This document shows positions 8,572-17,303 of a stretch of 28,302 nucleotides of DNA, in pieces. Numbering within the stretch: the first letter of the stretch is position 1; each line of letters begins with the position of its first letter. This DNA comes from an uncultured Collinsella sp. GTDB lineage: Bacteria; Actinomycetota; Coriobacteriia; Coriobacteriales; Coriobacteriaceae. Both the position numbers and the translations under genes were made by a program. Under the pieces are notes generated by a model. That model searched no databases. It saw only the letters and a program-made list of their open reading frames with translations, and was not told the DNA's origin. Where the stretch lies: positions 1 to 28,302 of the forward strand of contig CABUNB010000031.1 in assembly GCA_902492755.1 (NCBI GenBank), read 5' to 3'.

Positions 8572-10557
8572 ATGAAGCTCGCGCTTGCACAGATCGATAT
8601 GCGCCTGGGTGATATTGAGGGCATTTGCGGCCGCATCGAGGACCAGGCTCGTCTGGCCCACGAGCGCGGGGCGCGCGTGCTGTGCGTTCCGGCTCCGCTC
8701 TTTATGGGCGCCATGCCCGGGGGCCTGGTGGGCACTGCCGACTTTGAGCACGACATGCTTGCCGGCTTGACTGGTGTCGCCGAGCGTATCCAGGAGCTTG
8801 ACATGATCTGCATCGTGCCCGCGGCGGTTTCGTTTGAGGGCCAGCCGCTGCTCGACTACATGATGCTCAAGGACGGTCATGTGGTGCCGGCGCGTTCGAG
8901 CATTGCCCTGCAGCGTGGTGAGAACAACGACACGCGTTGGGCGCCGCCGGTGTTCGACGTGGACGGCGTGCGCATTGCCGTGATTTTTGACTTGGACCGC
9001 GAACTCGAGATGTTGCCGACCGGTGTTGACCTCATTGCGTATTTCCAATTCAACGCGTTTGACATGACCGACCGCGAGACTGCCGCCATTGCCGCCGTAC
9101 GCAGCGGCGCCTACCGCAAGATCGCATCCAAGCGCAGCGTGTGGTTTGCCTGCATGGCGCCGGTCGGTGCCTATGACGAGTCGGTGTATACCGGCGGTTC
9201 GTTTGTGCTCGACGACTGTGGTCGCGTGGTGGCCCAGGCGCCGTGTTTTGAGGAGAGCCTGCTGGTTCAGGAGATTCAGCGCGGCGTGATGCTCGATGCC
9301 CTGGAAGATCACGAACTGCCCGAGTTCCGTTCCGAGGAGTGGCTGTGGCAGGCGCTGGTGCTCGCCGTGCGCGACAACGCCCGAGCCCACGGTACGTCGC
9401 GCGCCGTGGTAGCGCTCGAGGGCGACTTGCCGTCGTCCCTGCTGGCGGCGCTTGCCGTCGACGCCTTGGGTCCGCGTAATGTGATTGGCCTGGTGCTGGG
9501 GCGCAACCGTATCTTTACGCCGGCGCAGGAAGAGGCCGAGGCTGCCCGCTGTGCCGCCGTCCGCGCCATCGCTGAGCGTCTGCACATTCGCATCGTCGAG
9601 CGCGATGCGCCGGATGCGGCGCGTGTGCTCGATCGCGACGTGTCGGCGGGCGATGCCGAGCGTCTGCGCTCGCGTACGCTGGGCCTCATGCTGGAGGACA
9701 CGGCGATCGAGTTGGGTGCGATGGCGCTGAGCCCGCTGTCCAAAACCGAGTACGCGCTGGCGGCGCCGGCGCTTTGCGGCGGCTACCAGGGCGATTATGC
9801 GCCCTTTGGCGATGTGTACCTGTCGACGCTTGAGTTTGTGGCGCGCGTGCGCAACCGCACGTCTGCCGTGGTGCCCCAAGAGCTCGTGACGCTCAACGCG
9901 GTGGAAGATTGTATGGAGCGCGTGCTGGCGCAGGCGCTCTCGACGCTCGACGGTCCGGTCGATATGCTTGACCGCGCGGCACAGCTGCTCGGCGGGCTTG
10001 AGCCGGGTGAGGTCGATGGTGCGCTCGAGTCGCACGTGGACCGCAATCGATCTTTCGACGACATCCCGATGGCCGCTGGCAAGCCTGAGGCCTGCTCGCT
10101 GCTGCTGATGCTCGTGCGTCAGGGCGAGGCCGCCCGCCGCATGCTGCCGACGGTGCCGATCGTCTCTGCCCGTTCGTTTGCCGAGCGCGCCTGGCCGTAC
10201 ATGCTTGCGTGGTCCGATCTGGGGCTCAACGGCAAGGAGCGCATGACGGTTGATTCGCTGGCGCGCGCCGAGGTGCGTCGCTTTGCCGACGACGATACGA
10301 GTGACCGTATGAGCGGTGAGATGATGGGCATTTTGGGTGAGCTGCTGGGTATTTCGCCCGAGCAGATGGAGGAGCTGCGCTCCGAGGACGGCCAGCGCCG
10401 CCTGCACGAGGGCATGAAGAAGTTTGAGGGCGAGGTCCAGGACGCCATCGATAAGATGATGGGCGGTCAGGGCGGACCGCAAGGTAGTCCCCAGGGTGGC
10501 CCGATGCCGCATCCGCCGGTTGATCCCCGACAGTTCCCATTCTTCTCGCAGAACTAA
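8572..10557 (+). CDS. NAD+ synthetase-like protein with replaced catalytic motifs (probable pseudoenzyme)
   Basis: The 661-residue protein has the layout of glutamine-dependent NAD+ synthetase: a nitrilase-like glutaminase domain (about 1-245), then a synthetase-like domain (about 260-470). The fold is recognisable: VPAPLFMGAMPGGL aligns with the usual FPEL-x-LTGYPPEDL, and LLAALAVDALGPRNVIGL with the segment after the P-loop. All key catalytic positions differ. The nitrilase Glu is A41, the Lys region is ARSSIAL (106-112), and the nucleophile Cys position is D140 in VIFDLDRE. The PP-loop SGGxDS is EGDLPS (283-288), and the ATG-x-K-SE-type motif reads LSPLSKTEY. A further roughly 190 C-terminal residues end in a G/P/Q-rich tail. 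The intact long frame implies selection. Likely role: scaffold, regulator or altered ligand-binder; I do not assign NadE activity. Confidence 0.8.
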   Translation: MKLALAQIDMRLGDIEGICGRIEDQARLAHERGARVLCVPAPLFMGAMPGGLVGTADFEHDMLAGLTGVAERIQELDMICIVPAAVSFEGQPLLDYMMLKDGHVVPARSSIALQRGENNDTRWAPPVFDVDGVRIAVIFDLDRELEMLPTGVDLIAYFQFNAFDMTDRETAAIAAVRSGAYRKIASKRSVWFACMAPVGAYDESVYTGGSFVLDDCGRVVAQAPCFEESLLVQEIQRGVMLDALEDHELPEFRSEEWLWQALVLAVRDNARAHGTSRAVVALEGDLPSSLLAALAVDALGPRNVIGLVLGRNRIFTPAQEEAEAARCAAVRAIAERLHIRIVERDAPDAARVLDRDVSAGDAERLRSRTLGLMLEDTAIELGAMALSPLSKTEYALAAPALCGGYQGDYAPFGDVYLSTLEFVARVRNRTSAVVPQELVTLNAVEDCMERVLAQALSTLDGPVDMLDRAAQLLGGLEPGEVDGALESHVDRNRSFDDIPMAAGKPEACSLLLMLVRQGEAARRMLPTVPIVSARSFAERAWPYMLAWSDLGLNGKERMTVDSLARAEVRRFADDDTSDRMSGEMMGILGELLGISPEQMEELRSEDGQRRLHEGMKKFEGEVQDAIDKMMGGQGGPQGSPQGGPMPHPPVDPRQFPFFSQN

Positions 10558-10616
10558 ACTGGGGATGGGATTCGCTTCCAACCCCGATACTTCAACTAAG
10601 CATCTTGACCCCGTTG

Positions 10617-10625
10617 TGTTATTCT
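10617..10625 (+). promoter_or_regulatory. Possible extended -10 promoter for ruvCAB
   Basis: TGTTATTCT reads as an extended -10 (TGn plus TATTCT) about 70 bases before the ruvC start. TTGACC at 10605-10610 looks like a -35 but is too close to this -10 to pair with it. Confidence 0.35.
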
Positions 10626-10694
10626 AGAACAGACGTTCGTGAATGATGCGCGGGGCCTTGTCTTGCGCTGCGCTTGTGGCGAGGGGAGGTTGGC

Positions 10695-11216
10695 TTGGTT
10701 ATCTTGGGCATTGACCCCGGTTTGGCCCATACGGGTTGGGGGATTATCGAGGAGCGGCGTGGCGAGGTTCGCTGCCGTGCCTACGGTTGTATCGAGACCA
10801 GCGCGGGTAGTCCGCTCGCGGTGCGCCTGTCGCATATCGCCCGCGACCTCAAGGGTGTCGTGGAGCGTTATCGACCCGATACCGCTGCCATCGAGAGCAT
10901 CTACTTTGGCGCCAACGTTCGCTCGGCCATCCCTACGGCGCATGCCCGCGGCGCTGCACTCGTGGCTCTTTCGGAATGCGCACTCGAGATCGGCGAGTAC
11001 ACGCCTATGCAGATTAAGCAGGCTGTGGTGGGTACCGGTGCCGCAGATAAGCGGCAGGTCGCCTACATGGTGCGCACGCTCACGCAGCTCGATCACGACC
11101 CGCATCCCGACCATGCCGCCGATGCCTTGGCCTGCGCCATCTGCCACGTTAACCTCAGCCGCACCCGGGCGCTTACCGGCGGCGAGTTCTATCAACAGAG
11201 AGGAACCGGATACTGA
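10695..11216 (+). CDS. ruvC: Crossover junction endodeoxyribonuclease RuvC
   Basis: RuvC cuts Holliday junctions during recombinational repair. The 173-residue product starts VILGIDPGLAHTGWG after the initiator and has the four metal ligands of the family: D7, E67, H140 and D143 (in DHAADALACAICH), the His-containing version known from Thermus RuvC. TTG 10695 is chosen because GGGGAGG at 10683-10689 is five bases ahead and gives the canonical N-terminus; a TTG at 10674 would add seven non-conserved residues. The stop TGA overlaps the ruvA ATG (TGATG), so translation is coupled. Confidence 0.95.
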   Translation: MVILGIDPGLAHTGWGIIEERRGEVRCRAYGCIETSAGSPLAVRLSHIARDLKGVVERYRPDTAAIESIYFGANVRSAIPTAHARGAALVALSECALEIGEYTPMQIKQAVVGTGAADKRQVAYMVRTLTQLDHDPHPDHAADALACAICHVNLSRTRALTGGEFYQQRGTGY

Positions 11217-11836
11217 TGATTTCCCAGCTCCACGGAACGCTTGTCGAGGCCACGATGAGCTCTGCTGTCGTCGACGTGTCGGGCGTTGGCTTTGAACTCG
11301 GCATCTCGGGCAGCACTGCGGCCACGTTGCCGACGCCCGGCGGCGAGGTCCGCCTCTACACGCGCATGCAGGTGCGCGAGGACGCCATGACACTTTTCGG
11401 TTTTTCCTCTAAGGATGAGCGCACGATGTTCGACCGGCTCGTGTCCGTCTCGGGCGTCGGTCCGCGCCTGGCGCTTGCCGTGCTCTCCACCTATACCGTG
11501 GGCCAGTTGTATTCGCTGGTGATGGCCGAGGACGACAAGGGCATGGCCAAGGTGCCCGGTGTGGGCAAAAAGACCGCGCAGCGTCTGATCCTGGAGCTCA
11601 AGAGCACCTTTGCAAAGGATAAGGGCTTTGTGCCGGTCGACGTGATTCCCGGACAGGTTGCGATGCCCGTGCCCGCTGCCGCTCCCTCGGCCATTGATGA
11701 TGCCCGTGCGGCACTCCTTTCCATGGGCTTTAGCCCGCAGGAGACCGATGTCGCTCTGAGCGGGTATGATGGGCAGGATATGCGTGTCGAGGATTTGCTC
11801 GGCGCGGCGCTTAAGCGACTCGGAATGGATGCGTGA
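11216..11836 (+). CDS. ruvA: Holliday junction helicase subunit RuvA
   Basis: RuvA binds four-way junctions and loads RuvB. The 206-residue product has the N-terminal OB domain (MISQLHGTLVEA), two helix-hairpin-helix motifs (SVSGVGPRLALAVL and VPGVGKKTAQRLILELK) and the small C-terminal RuvB-contacting domain from about residue 155 (DDARAALLSMGF). The start overlaps the ruvC stop by one base and its own stop overlaps the ruvB start, so the three genes form one coupled operon. Confidence 0.96.
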   Translation: MISQLHGTLVEATMSSAVVDVSGVGFELGISGSTAATLPTPGGEVRLYTRMQVREDAMTLFGFSSKDERTMFDRLVSVSGVGPRLALAVLSTYTVGQLYSLVMAEDDKGMAKVPGVGKKTAQRLILELKSTFAKDKGFVPVDVIPGQVAMPVPAAAPSAIDDARAALLSMGFSPQETDVALSGYDGQDMRVEDLLGAALKRLGMDA

Positions 11837-12903
11837 TGTGGGAAGCCGATGACTCTCAGGACCTGTGGGCGACGCCCGGCAACTCGCCGGCGGCATCCAT
11901 GGCGCACGGCGAGCGCATGGTGGGCTCGGAGCTGACGGCCGAGGACCTCGATGTCGATCGCACTTTGCGCCCCCAGCGCCTGGACGATTACTGCGGCCAG
12001 GAGCATATCAAGCAGAGCCTGCGCGTGTTGATCGAAGCGGCGCAGAGCCGTGGCGAGACGCTCGACCACGTGATCTTCTCGGGCCCTCCGGGTCTGGGCA
12101 AGACCACGCTGGCTACGGTTATCGCCAACGAGCTGGGCGCTCAGATCAAGACCACGAGTGGTCCTGCCATCGCGCGCACCGGCGACCTGGCAGCCATCCT
12201 TACTAACTTGCAGCCGGGTGATGTGCTGTTTATCGACGAGATCCACCGCCTCAACCGTTCGGTCGAGGAGGTCCTGTACCCCGCGATGGAGGACTTTGCC
12301 CTCGATATCGTGATTGGCAAGGGTCCGGCGGCGCGCTCGATTCGCCTCGATATTCCCAAGTTTACGCTGGTAGCGGCAACGACCCGCTCAGGCATGTTGA
12401 CCGGCCCGTTGCGCGACCGCTTTGGCATTTCATATCGCCTGGATTACTACACGGTCGAGGAGCTCGCGCAGATCGTGACGCGCTCGGCGACTATCCTGGG
12501 CGTGACGATCGACCATCCCAGTGCACTCGAGATCGGCTCGCGTTCGCGCGGCACGCCACGTCTTGCCAACCGCCTGCTCAAGCGCGTGCGCGATTACGCA
12601 CAGGTGCGCGGCAACGGTCCCATCGAGCTCGATATCTGTCGCCAGGCGCTCGAGTTCTTTGAGATCGATGAGCTCGGTCTGGACTGGATGGATATTCGCA
12701 TTTTGGAGACGCTTGCCAAGACGTTCTCCGGTCGTGCCGTGGGACTTACGACCCTTGCCAGCGCGGTGGGCGAGGACCCGGGCACGCTCGAGGATGTCTA
12801 TGAGCCCTATCTGCTGCAGTGCGGGTTGATGATTCGTACGCCGCAGGGCCGTCAGGCAACCCTTCGCACCTTTGAGCACCTGGGGATTGAACCTACCGTT
12901 TAG
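11836..12903 (+). CDS. ruvB: Holliday junction branch migration ATPase RuvB
   Basis: RuvB is the hexameric AAA+ motor that drives branch migration with RuvA. Walker A is GPPGLGKTT with K89, Walker B is FIDEIH with D134 and E135, the sensor region is ATTRSGMLTGPLRDRFG, and the C-terminal winged helix (GLTTLASAVGEDPGTLEDVY) is complete. The product is 355 residues if ATG 11836, which overlaps the ruvA TGA by one base, is used; GTG 11833 would add one residue. About 30 residues precede the conserved LRPQRLDDYCGQ block. Confidence 0.96.
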   Translation: MWEADDSQDLWATPGNSPAASMAHGERMVGSELTAEDLDVDRTLRPQRLDDYCGQEHIKQSLRVLIEAAQSRGETLDHVIFSGPPGLGKTTLATVIANELGAQIKTTSGPAIARTGDLAAILTNLQPGDVLFIDEIHRLNRSVEEVLYPAMEDFALDIVIGKGPAARSIRLDIPKFTLVAATTRSGMLTGPLRDRFGISYRLDYYTVEELAQIVTRSATILGVTIDHPSALEIGSRSRGTPRLANRLLKRVRDYAQVRGNGPIELDICRQALEFFEIDELGLDWMDIRILETLAKTFSGRAVGLTTLASAVGEDPGTLEDVYEPYLLQCGLMIRTPQGRQATLRTFEHLGIEPTV

Positions 12904-12980
12904 GGCGCTTTGTTTTGGCGGGCTGTTGGGCTATCGCTGGGCATCGGGTAAACATATCGCCGTTCATCGGTTATGGGTGT

Positions 12981-13007
12981 TTTACTATTGCGCGCCCGTG
13001 CTATGCT
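12981..13007 (+). promoter_or_regulatory. Probable fhs promoter
   Basis: TATGCT at 13002-13007 is preceded by TG one base upstream, giving an extended -10. TTTACT at 12981-12986 is a possible -35 with a short 15-base spacer. It lies about 40 bases before the fhs start. Confidence 0.45.
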
Positions 13008-13047
13008 GAATTGGTCTTTTTCTCATTCGGTAACGAAAGGACCGCCC

Positions 13048-14715
13048 ATGCCTACTGACATCGAAATCGCACGTTCTGTCACGCCGCTGCCTATTACCGA
13101 GGTGGCCAAGAACGCCGGCGTCGACGTTAAGCACCTTATTCCGTACGGCTTCGACAAGGCTAAGGTCGACTATTCACTGCTCAACGAGCCGACTGACCAC
13201 CAGGCCAAGCTCGTCCTCGTGACTGCCATCAACCCCACACCCGCTGGCGAGGGTAAGACCACCACGACCATCGGTCTGGCCGATGGCTTGCGCCGACGCG
13301 GCGTCAAGAGTGCCGTGGCCCTGCGCGAGCCTTCGCTCGGCCCCGTCTTTGGCGTTAAGGGCGGCGCTGCCGGCGGCGGCTGGGCTCAGGTCATCCCCAT
13401 GGAGGATATCAACCTGCACTTTACCGGTGACTTCCATGCTATCGGCGCCGCCAATAACCTGCTGGCCGCCATGCTCGACAACCATATTCAGCAGGGCAAT
13501 CAGCTCGGTATTGACGTTAAGCGCATCACTTGGAAGCGCGTCGTCGATATGAACGACCGTCAGCTGCGCCACGTCATCGACGGTATTGGCGGTAAGGCCC
13601 AGGGCGTGCCGCGCGAGGACGGCTTCGATATCACCGTCGCCTCCGAGGTCATGGCAATCCTGTGCCTGTCTACGAGCATTAACGACCTCAAGGAGCGCCT
13701 GGGCGAGATCGTCGTCGGCTACAGCTTTGCCGGCGAGCCCGTCCGTGCCCGCGACCTTAAGGCCCAGGGTGCCATGGCCGCGTTGCTTAAGGACGCGCTC
13801 AAGCCCAACCTGGTGCAAACGCTCGAGGGCACGCCCGCGTTTGTCCACGGCGGTCCCTTCGCCAACATTGCCCACGGCTGCAACTCTATCATGGCCACGC
13901 GTATGGCGATGCGCTTTGGCGATGTCGCCATTACCGAGGCCGGCTTCGGTGCCGATCTGGGTGCCGAGAAGTTCCTCGACATTAAGTGCCGCATGACGGG
14001 CGTTCACCCCAGCGCCGTCGTGGTCGTCGCGACCGCTCGTGCGCTGAAGTACAACGGTGGCGTCGCCAAGGCCGACCTCAACGAGGAGAACCTCGAGGCG
14101 CTCAAGGCCGGCATGCCCAACCTGCTGCGTCACGTCGACAACATCCAGAACGTTTATGGTCTGCCCTGCGTGGTCGCCATCAACCGTTTCCCGACGGACA
14201 CCGAGGCTGAGCTTGCTCTCATTGAGTCCGAGTGCCAGAAGCTCGGCGTCAACGTTAAGCTTTCCGAGGTCTGGGCCAAGGGCGGCGAGGGCGCGCTCGA
14301 CCTGGCCGATGAAGTCATGCGTCTGATTGAGCAGCCGAGCGAGCTCAAGTTTGCCTACGAGGACGGCGCCGATGTTGCCGATGCCCTCGAGGCCGTCGCC
14401 ACCAAGGTTTACCGCGCCGACGGCGTCGACTTTACGCCGGCTGCCAAGCGCCAGCTCGCCGAGCTGCGCGAGAACGGCTTTGGCAACCTGCCGGTGTGCG
14501 TCGCCAAGACGCAGTACAGCTTTAGCGATAACGCCAAGGCGCTGGGCGCGCCCGAGAACTTCCGCATCACCGTGCGCGAACTCAAGGTTTCCGCCGGTGC
14601 CCACTTTGTGGTCGCGCTGACCGGTAGCGTTCTGACCATGCCGGGCCTGCCCAAAGTTCCCGCGGCCGAGAACATCGACGTCGATAACGACGGTAACATC
14701 ACCGGTCTGTTCTAA
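13048..14715 (+). CDS. fhs: Formate--tetrahydrofolate ligase
   Basis: Fhs joins formate to tetrahydrofolate using ATP, giving 10-formyl-THF. The 555-residue length is normal for the family. The nucleotide site PTPAGEGKTTTT contains K70, and signature segments REPSLGPVFGVKGGAAGGG, FTGDFHAI and ITEAGFGADLGAEKF are all present, as is the C-terminal VLTMPGLPKVPAA. GAAAGGA precedes ATG 13048; the longer open frame to 12973 crosses the promoter and is not used. It stands alone between its own promoter and a strong terminator. The cognate cyclohydrolase and dehydrogenase genes (fchA, folD) lie 12 kb away in the window. Confidence 0.97.
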   Translation: MPTDIEIARSVTPLPITEVAKNAGVDVKHLIPYGFDKAKVDYSLLNEPTDHQAKLVLVTAINPTPAGEGKTTTTIGLADGLRRRGVKSAVALREPSLGPVFGVKGGAAGGGWAQVIPMEDINLHFTGDFHAIGAANNLLAAMLDNHIQQGNQLGIDVKRITWKRVVDMNDRQLRHVIDGIGGKAQGVPREDGFDITVASEVMAILCLSTSINDLKERLGEIVVGYSFAGEPVRARDLKAQGAMAALLKDALKPNLVQTLEGTPAFVHGGPFANIAHGCNSIMATRMAMRFGDVAITEAGFGADLGAEKFLDIKCRMTGVHPSAVVVVATARALKYNGGVAKADLNEENLEALKAGMPNLLRHVDNIQNVYGLPCVVAINRFPTDTEAELALIESECQKLGVNVKLSEVWAKGGEGALDLADEVMRLIEQPSELKFAYEDGADVADALEAVATKVYRADGVDFTPAAKRQLAELRENGFGNLPVCVAKTQYSFSDNAKALGAPENFRITVRELKVSAGAHFVVALTGSVLTMPGLPKVPAAENIDVDNDGNITGLF

Positions 14716-14740
14716 GCCTGTTGCCCATAGCTGCTTGCCC

Positions 14741-14781
14741 GCCCCGTCGCGCCTACCAAGGCCCGGCGGGGCTTTTGTTTT
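14741..14781 (+). terminator. Rho-independent terminator of fhs
   Basis: A nine-base stem GCCCCGTCG (14741-14749) pairs with CGGCGGGGC (14764-14772), with one G-T pair, and is followed by TTTTGTTTT. Confidence 0.85.
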
Positions 14782-14841
14782 CTAGCCGCGCTTGTCTTGT
14801 AGATATGGACGGGCTCTGTACGTCACGGGCTTTTGCGCGGG

Positions 14842-14847
14842 TAGAAT
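14842..14847 (+). promoter_or_regulatory. Possible -10 element for the membrane protein gene
   Basis: TAGAAT in the context GGGTAGAATGC lies 45 bases before the start at 14893. No convincing -35 is visible. Confidence 0.3.
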
Positions 14848-14892
14848 GCATGGATAACTTGATGCTTACGGGTGACGGAAAGGAATCGTTGC

Positions 14893-15894
14893 ATGGACCA
14901 GGATAAGACAACCGTGATGGGCGGCTACGGTTCCGCGCAGGCTGGCGATAGCGCCGATGCGACCCGCGTTGTTCCCAACCCCGGTTATACCGACCCCGCC
15001 GCGACGCAGCCTTCTGCCGAGCCCACCCGGGTTATGGGCTATGGCGACACGGCGCAGGATTCTTACGCTGCATCTTCGCAAGGCCCCTATGGCAACGCAG
15101 CTTCGAACGCAGCTTCGGACCCGTTTGATTACGCGCCGCAGGATTCTTATGCCGCCTCGACGCCGAATCCCTATGATGACCTGCCGCAGAATCCCATTCC
15201 GCAGCCTCAGCAGACGACGTATATGCCTCGCACGGCGCAGCCTCGCTACGAGTCGCGCGAGCCGTATCGCGAGTACCCCAAGTCGATTCCGCAATATGGC
15301 GAGGACGAGGAGAAGAAGCCGTCGCGTTCGTCGAGCGTGATCAAGAAGATCCTCATCGTGCTGGCGATCTTCTTTGCGCTGTCGGTTGTGTTTGCCATCG
15401 TGTCGGGCATGCTCAACAAGCGAGGGAGTTCAACGGCCGATACCACTGCCGAGCAAACCGAGTCCGCCTCGTCTAGCACCGTCGATCTGAGCGATATCCC
15501 GGGGCAGTACTGGTCCAACGCCAAGAAGCTTCTCAAGTCGCGCGGCGCCGATCTTTCGAATGCCTTGGTCCTGACTGATGATGGCTCAACGCCCGTCGTC
15601 GATGCCAACTGGGTCGTTACTTCTGCCTACTATAACGACAACGGCAACCTCGAAATTCAACTCACGCACAAGAACAGCTCGGGCAACTCGTCCGGCGGCC
15701 AAAGCGGTACCGACAGCTCGAGCTCCAACACGCTGGAAGACCTGAGCAACAAGGCGCAGGAGCTTGGGGATAAGGCCCAAGAGCTGGGTGACACGGCTCA
15801 GAATCTCGGCGATACCGCGCAGAGCCTGGGCGATATGGCAACGAACGCCTGGGATGCCCTGCAAAACGGCATTTCGGGCGCGCAGGGAAACTAG
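14893..15894 (+). CDS. Single-pass membrane protein with disordered N-terminus, PASTA-like region and 7-residue repeats
   Basis: This 333-residue protein has an N-terminal cytoplasmic-looking region (1-145) rich in Gln, Pro, Tyr, Ser and Ala with loose repeats of QDSYAAS and short TRV-type motifs (TTVMG, TRVV, TRVMG). One transmembrane helix follows (about 152-175, KILIVLAIFFALSVVFAIV) after a basic stretch. Outside are a Ser/Thr linker and a domain (about 196-260, IPGQYWSNAKKLLKSRGADL onward) that resembles a PASTA domain. The C-terminus has four tandem seven-residue units (xAQxLGD, residues 287-314). GGAAAGG lies nine bases before the ATG. The Thr sites in the acidic N-terminus followed by a PASTA-like exterior suggest a target or partner of a Ser/Thr kinase at the cell envelope; this is inference. 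It converges with the cation transporter gene, 12 bases apart. Confidence 0.8.
   Translation: MDQDKTTVMGGYGSAQAGDSADATRVVPNPGYTDPAATQPSAEPTRVMGYGDTAQDSYAASSQGPYGNAASNAASDPFDYAPQDSYAASTPNPYDDLPQNPIPQPQQTTYMPRTAQPRYESREPYREYPKSIPQYGEDEEKKPSRSSSVIKKILIVLAIFFALSVVFAIVSGMLNKRGSSTADTTAEQTESASSSTVDLSDIPGQYWSNAKKLLKSRGADLSNALVLTDDGSTPVVDANWVVTSAYYNDNGNLEIQLTHKNSSGNSSGGQSGTDSSSSNTLEDLSNKAQELGDKAQELGDTAQNLGDTAQSLGDMATNAWDALQNGISGAQGN
15751..15834 (+). repeat. Four tandem 21-bp units encoding xAQxLGD
   Basis: The units encode KAQELGD, KAQELGD, TAQNLGD and TAQSLGD. The codons differ between copies, so the protein repeat is conserved while the DNA has drifted, indicating selection on the amphipathic helix. 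Confidence 0.9.
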
Positions 15895-15906
15895 CTGTTA
15901 AGCGGG

Positions 15907-17088
15907 CTACAGCTGCTCGGCCGGACGGTCGGGCGAGCTAAAGCCTGAGTCAAACGTAACGACGCACGAGACGTTGGGCCGGCGCTCGTGCACGATGCGC
16001 GTGACGAGCTCCAGCAGCTCCTCGTCGGATATGTCAAAGCCGTCGGGACGCACCAGGTCAAACGAAACGAAGCCGTCGTGCTCGTGCAGGTCGTGGATGG
16101 AGAGCGCGGGGTCGATCTGCATGATGCCACGCTTGACCCAACCGCGCAGGTCGTCGCCGGTTGTGGCGATGGGGTCGCAGTGCAGCGTGATGTCGATGCC
16201 CATCTGGCGCTTGATATCGTGCTCGATGGTGTCCAGGATCTCGTGATGCTCAAATGCATCGCCCTCGCCGGGCATCTCCACGTGGGCGCTGGCAAATTGG
16301 CGACCGGGACCGTAGTCGTGCACCATCAGGTCGTGCGTGCCCAGGACCTGCGGATACGACATGATCTTGTCGCGGATTGTCTGGACAAGCTTAGGGTCGG
16401 GCGCCTGTCCCAACAGTGGGCTGATAGCATCGCGCACCAGACCCATGCCGCTGATACAGATGAAGATGCCCACGCCCAGGCCTGCCCAGCCATCGAGGTC
16501 AAAGCCGGTTGTTTGCGAGATAAGCGCTGCCACCAGGACCGAGCCCGAGGTGATGACGTCGTTTTTGGAATCCTGCGCCGTGGCGATGAGCGTCTCGGAA
16601 TCGATGCGGTTGCCCAGCGCGCGGTTGAACGCCGCCATCCAAAACTTGACGAGCATGGACAGAATAAGAGCTGCCATAGAGAGCGCCGAATACGCGGTGG
16701 GGGAGGGCTTGATGATTTTAGTGACCGACTCCAAGATCAGGTTGATGCCAACGGCGCAAACGAGGACGGCGACAAACAGCCCTGCCAGGTACTCATAGCG
16801 GCCGTGGCCATAAGGGTGCCCTTCATCGGCCGGGCGGCTGGCAAGGCGGAATCCGAGCAGGCTCACGATGTTGCTCGAGGCATCGGAGAGGTTGTTGAAA
16901 GCGTCGGCGACAAGCGACACGGAGCCCGCGAGCAGGCCCGCGATGCCTTTGGCCAGACACAGGGTGATGTTGAGCCCAATGCAGATAAGGCTCGCGGCAA
17001 AGCCGGCACGGGTGCGGCAGGAGGTATCGACCGGCTCGCTTTCGCTGCCGGGAACAAGCGTATGTACCAGCCGATTTACAAATAGCAT
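15907..17088 (-). CDS. Cation diffusion facilitator family transporter, probably manganese-type
   Basis: This 393-residue (from ATG 17088) membrane exporter moves divalent metal out of the cytoplasm in exchange for protons. It has six hydrophobic helices in the first roughly 220 residues and a cytoplasmic C-terminal domain with metal-binding-type histidines (EHHEILDTIEHDIKRQMG). In TM2 the site is DAFNNLSD and in TM5 DSKNDV. The metal-binding pairs are therefore N-x3-D and D-x3-D rather than the H/D-x3-D pairs of zinc carriers, a pattern associated with manganese-type members. The ATG is preceded by GAGGA; a GTG 15 bases upstream is the alternative start. The gene ends 12 bases from the convergent membrane-protein gene. 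Confidence 0.9.
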   Translation of the reverse strand: MLFVNRLVHTLVPGSESEPVDTSCRTRAGFAASLICIGLNITLCLAKGIAGLLAGSVSLVADAFNNLSDASSNIVSLLGFRLASRPADEGHPYGHGRYEYLAGLFVAVLVCAVGINLILESVTKIIKPSPTAYSALSMAALILSMLVKFWMAAFNRALGNRIDSETLIATAQDSKNDVITSGSVLVAALISQTTGFDLDGWAGLGVGIFICISGMGLVRDAISPLLGQAPDPKLVQTIRDKIMSYPQVLGTHDLMVHDYGPGRQFASAHVEMPGEGDAFEHHEILDTIEHDIKRQMGIDITLHCDPIATTGDDLRGWVKRGIMQIDPALSIHDLHEHDGFVSFDLVRPDGFDISDEELLELVTRIVHERRPNVSCVVTFDSGFSSPDRPAEQL

Positions 17089-17121
17089 AACGGTCGTCCT
17101 CACAATCGTGTTTAAGGGGAT

Positions 17122-17127
17122 AGTGTA
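17122..17127 (-). promoter_or_regulatory. Possible -10 element for the cation transporter
   Basis: Read on the minus strand, TACACT lies 34 bases before the transporter ATG. No clear -35 was found. Confidence 0.25.
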
Positions 17128-17190
17128 GCTCGGACGGGTGCGTTACGGGCCGATGTTCAAAAAATGCAGCAATGGTCTGCCGGTGCTAAC

Positions 17191-17264
17191 GAGCACGGGG
17201 CGGAGAAGAGTGGTTGTCCGCGCGGCTGCAAGTCCGCTGCGCCTTCTCGTCCGTTCGGGTGCTC
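17191..17264 (+). other. Potentially structured leader upstream of the zinc-ribbon gene
   Basis: Nested complementary arms GAGCAC (17191-17196) with GTGCTC (17259-17264) and GAGAAG (17203-17208) with CTTCTC (17243-17248) enclose a further GCGG/CCGC pairing (17222-17225 with 17234-17237). This would form one elongated hairpin in the 5' leader. I recognise no known riboswitch class. Confidence 0.3.
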
Positions 17265-17303
17265 CATTTTGGGCCACATGGGTATGGGCATGCGCTTGTT
17301 TGC

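Noticed and set aside
8335..10581. 748-codon minus-strand ORF
   Set aside because: Antisense to the NAD-synthetase-like gene; His/Arg-rich composition typical of a shadow frame.
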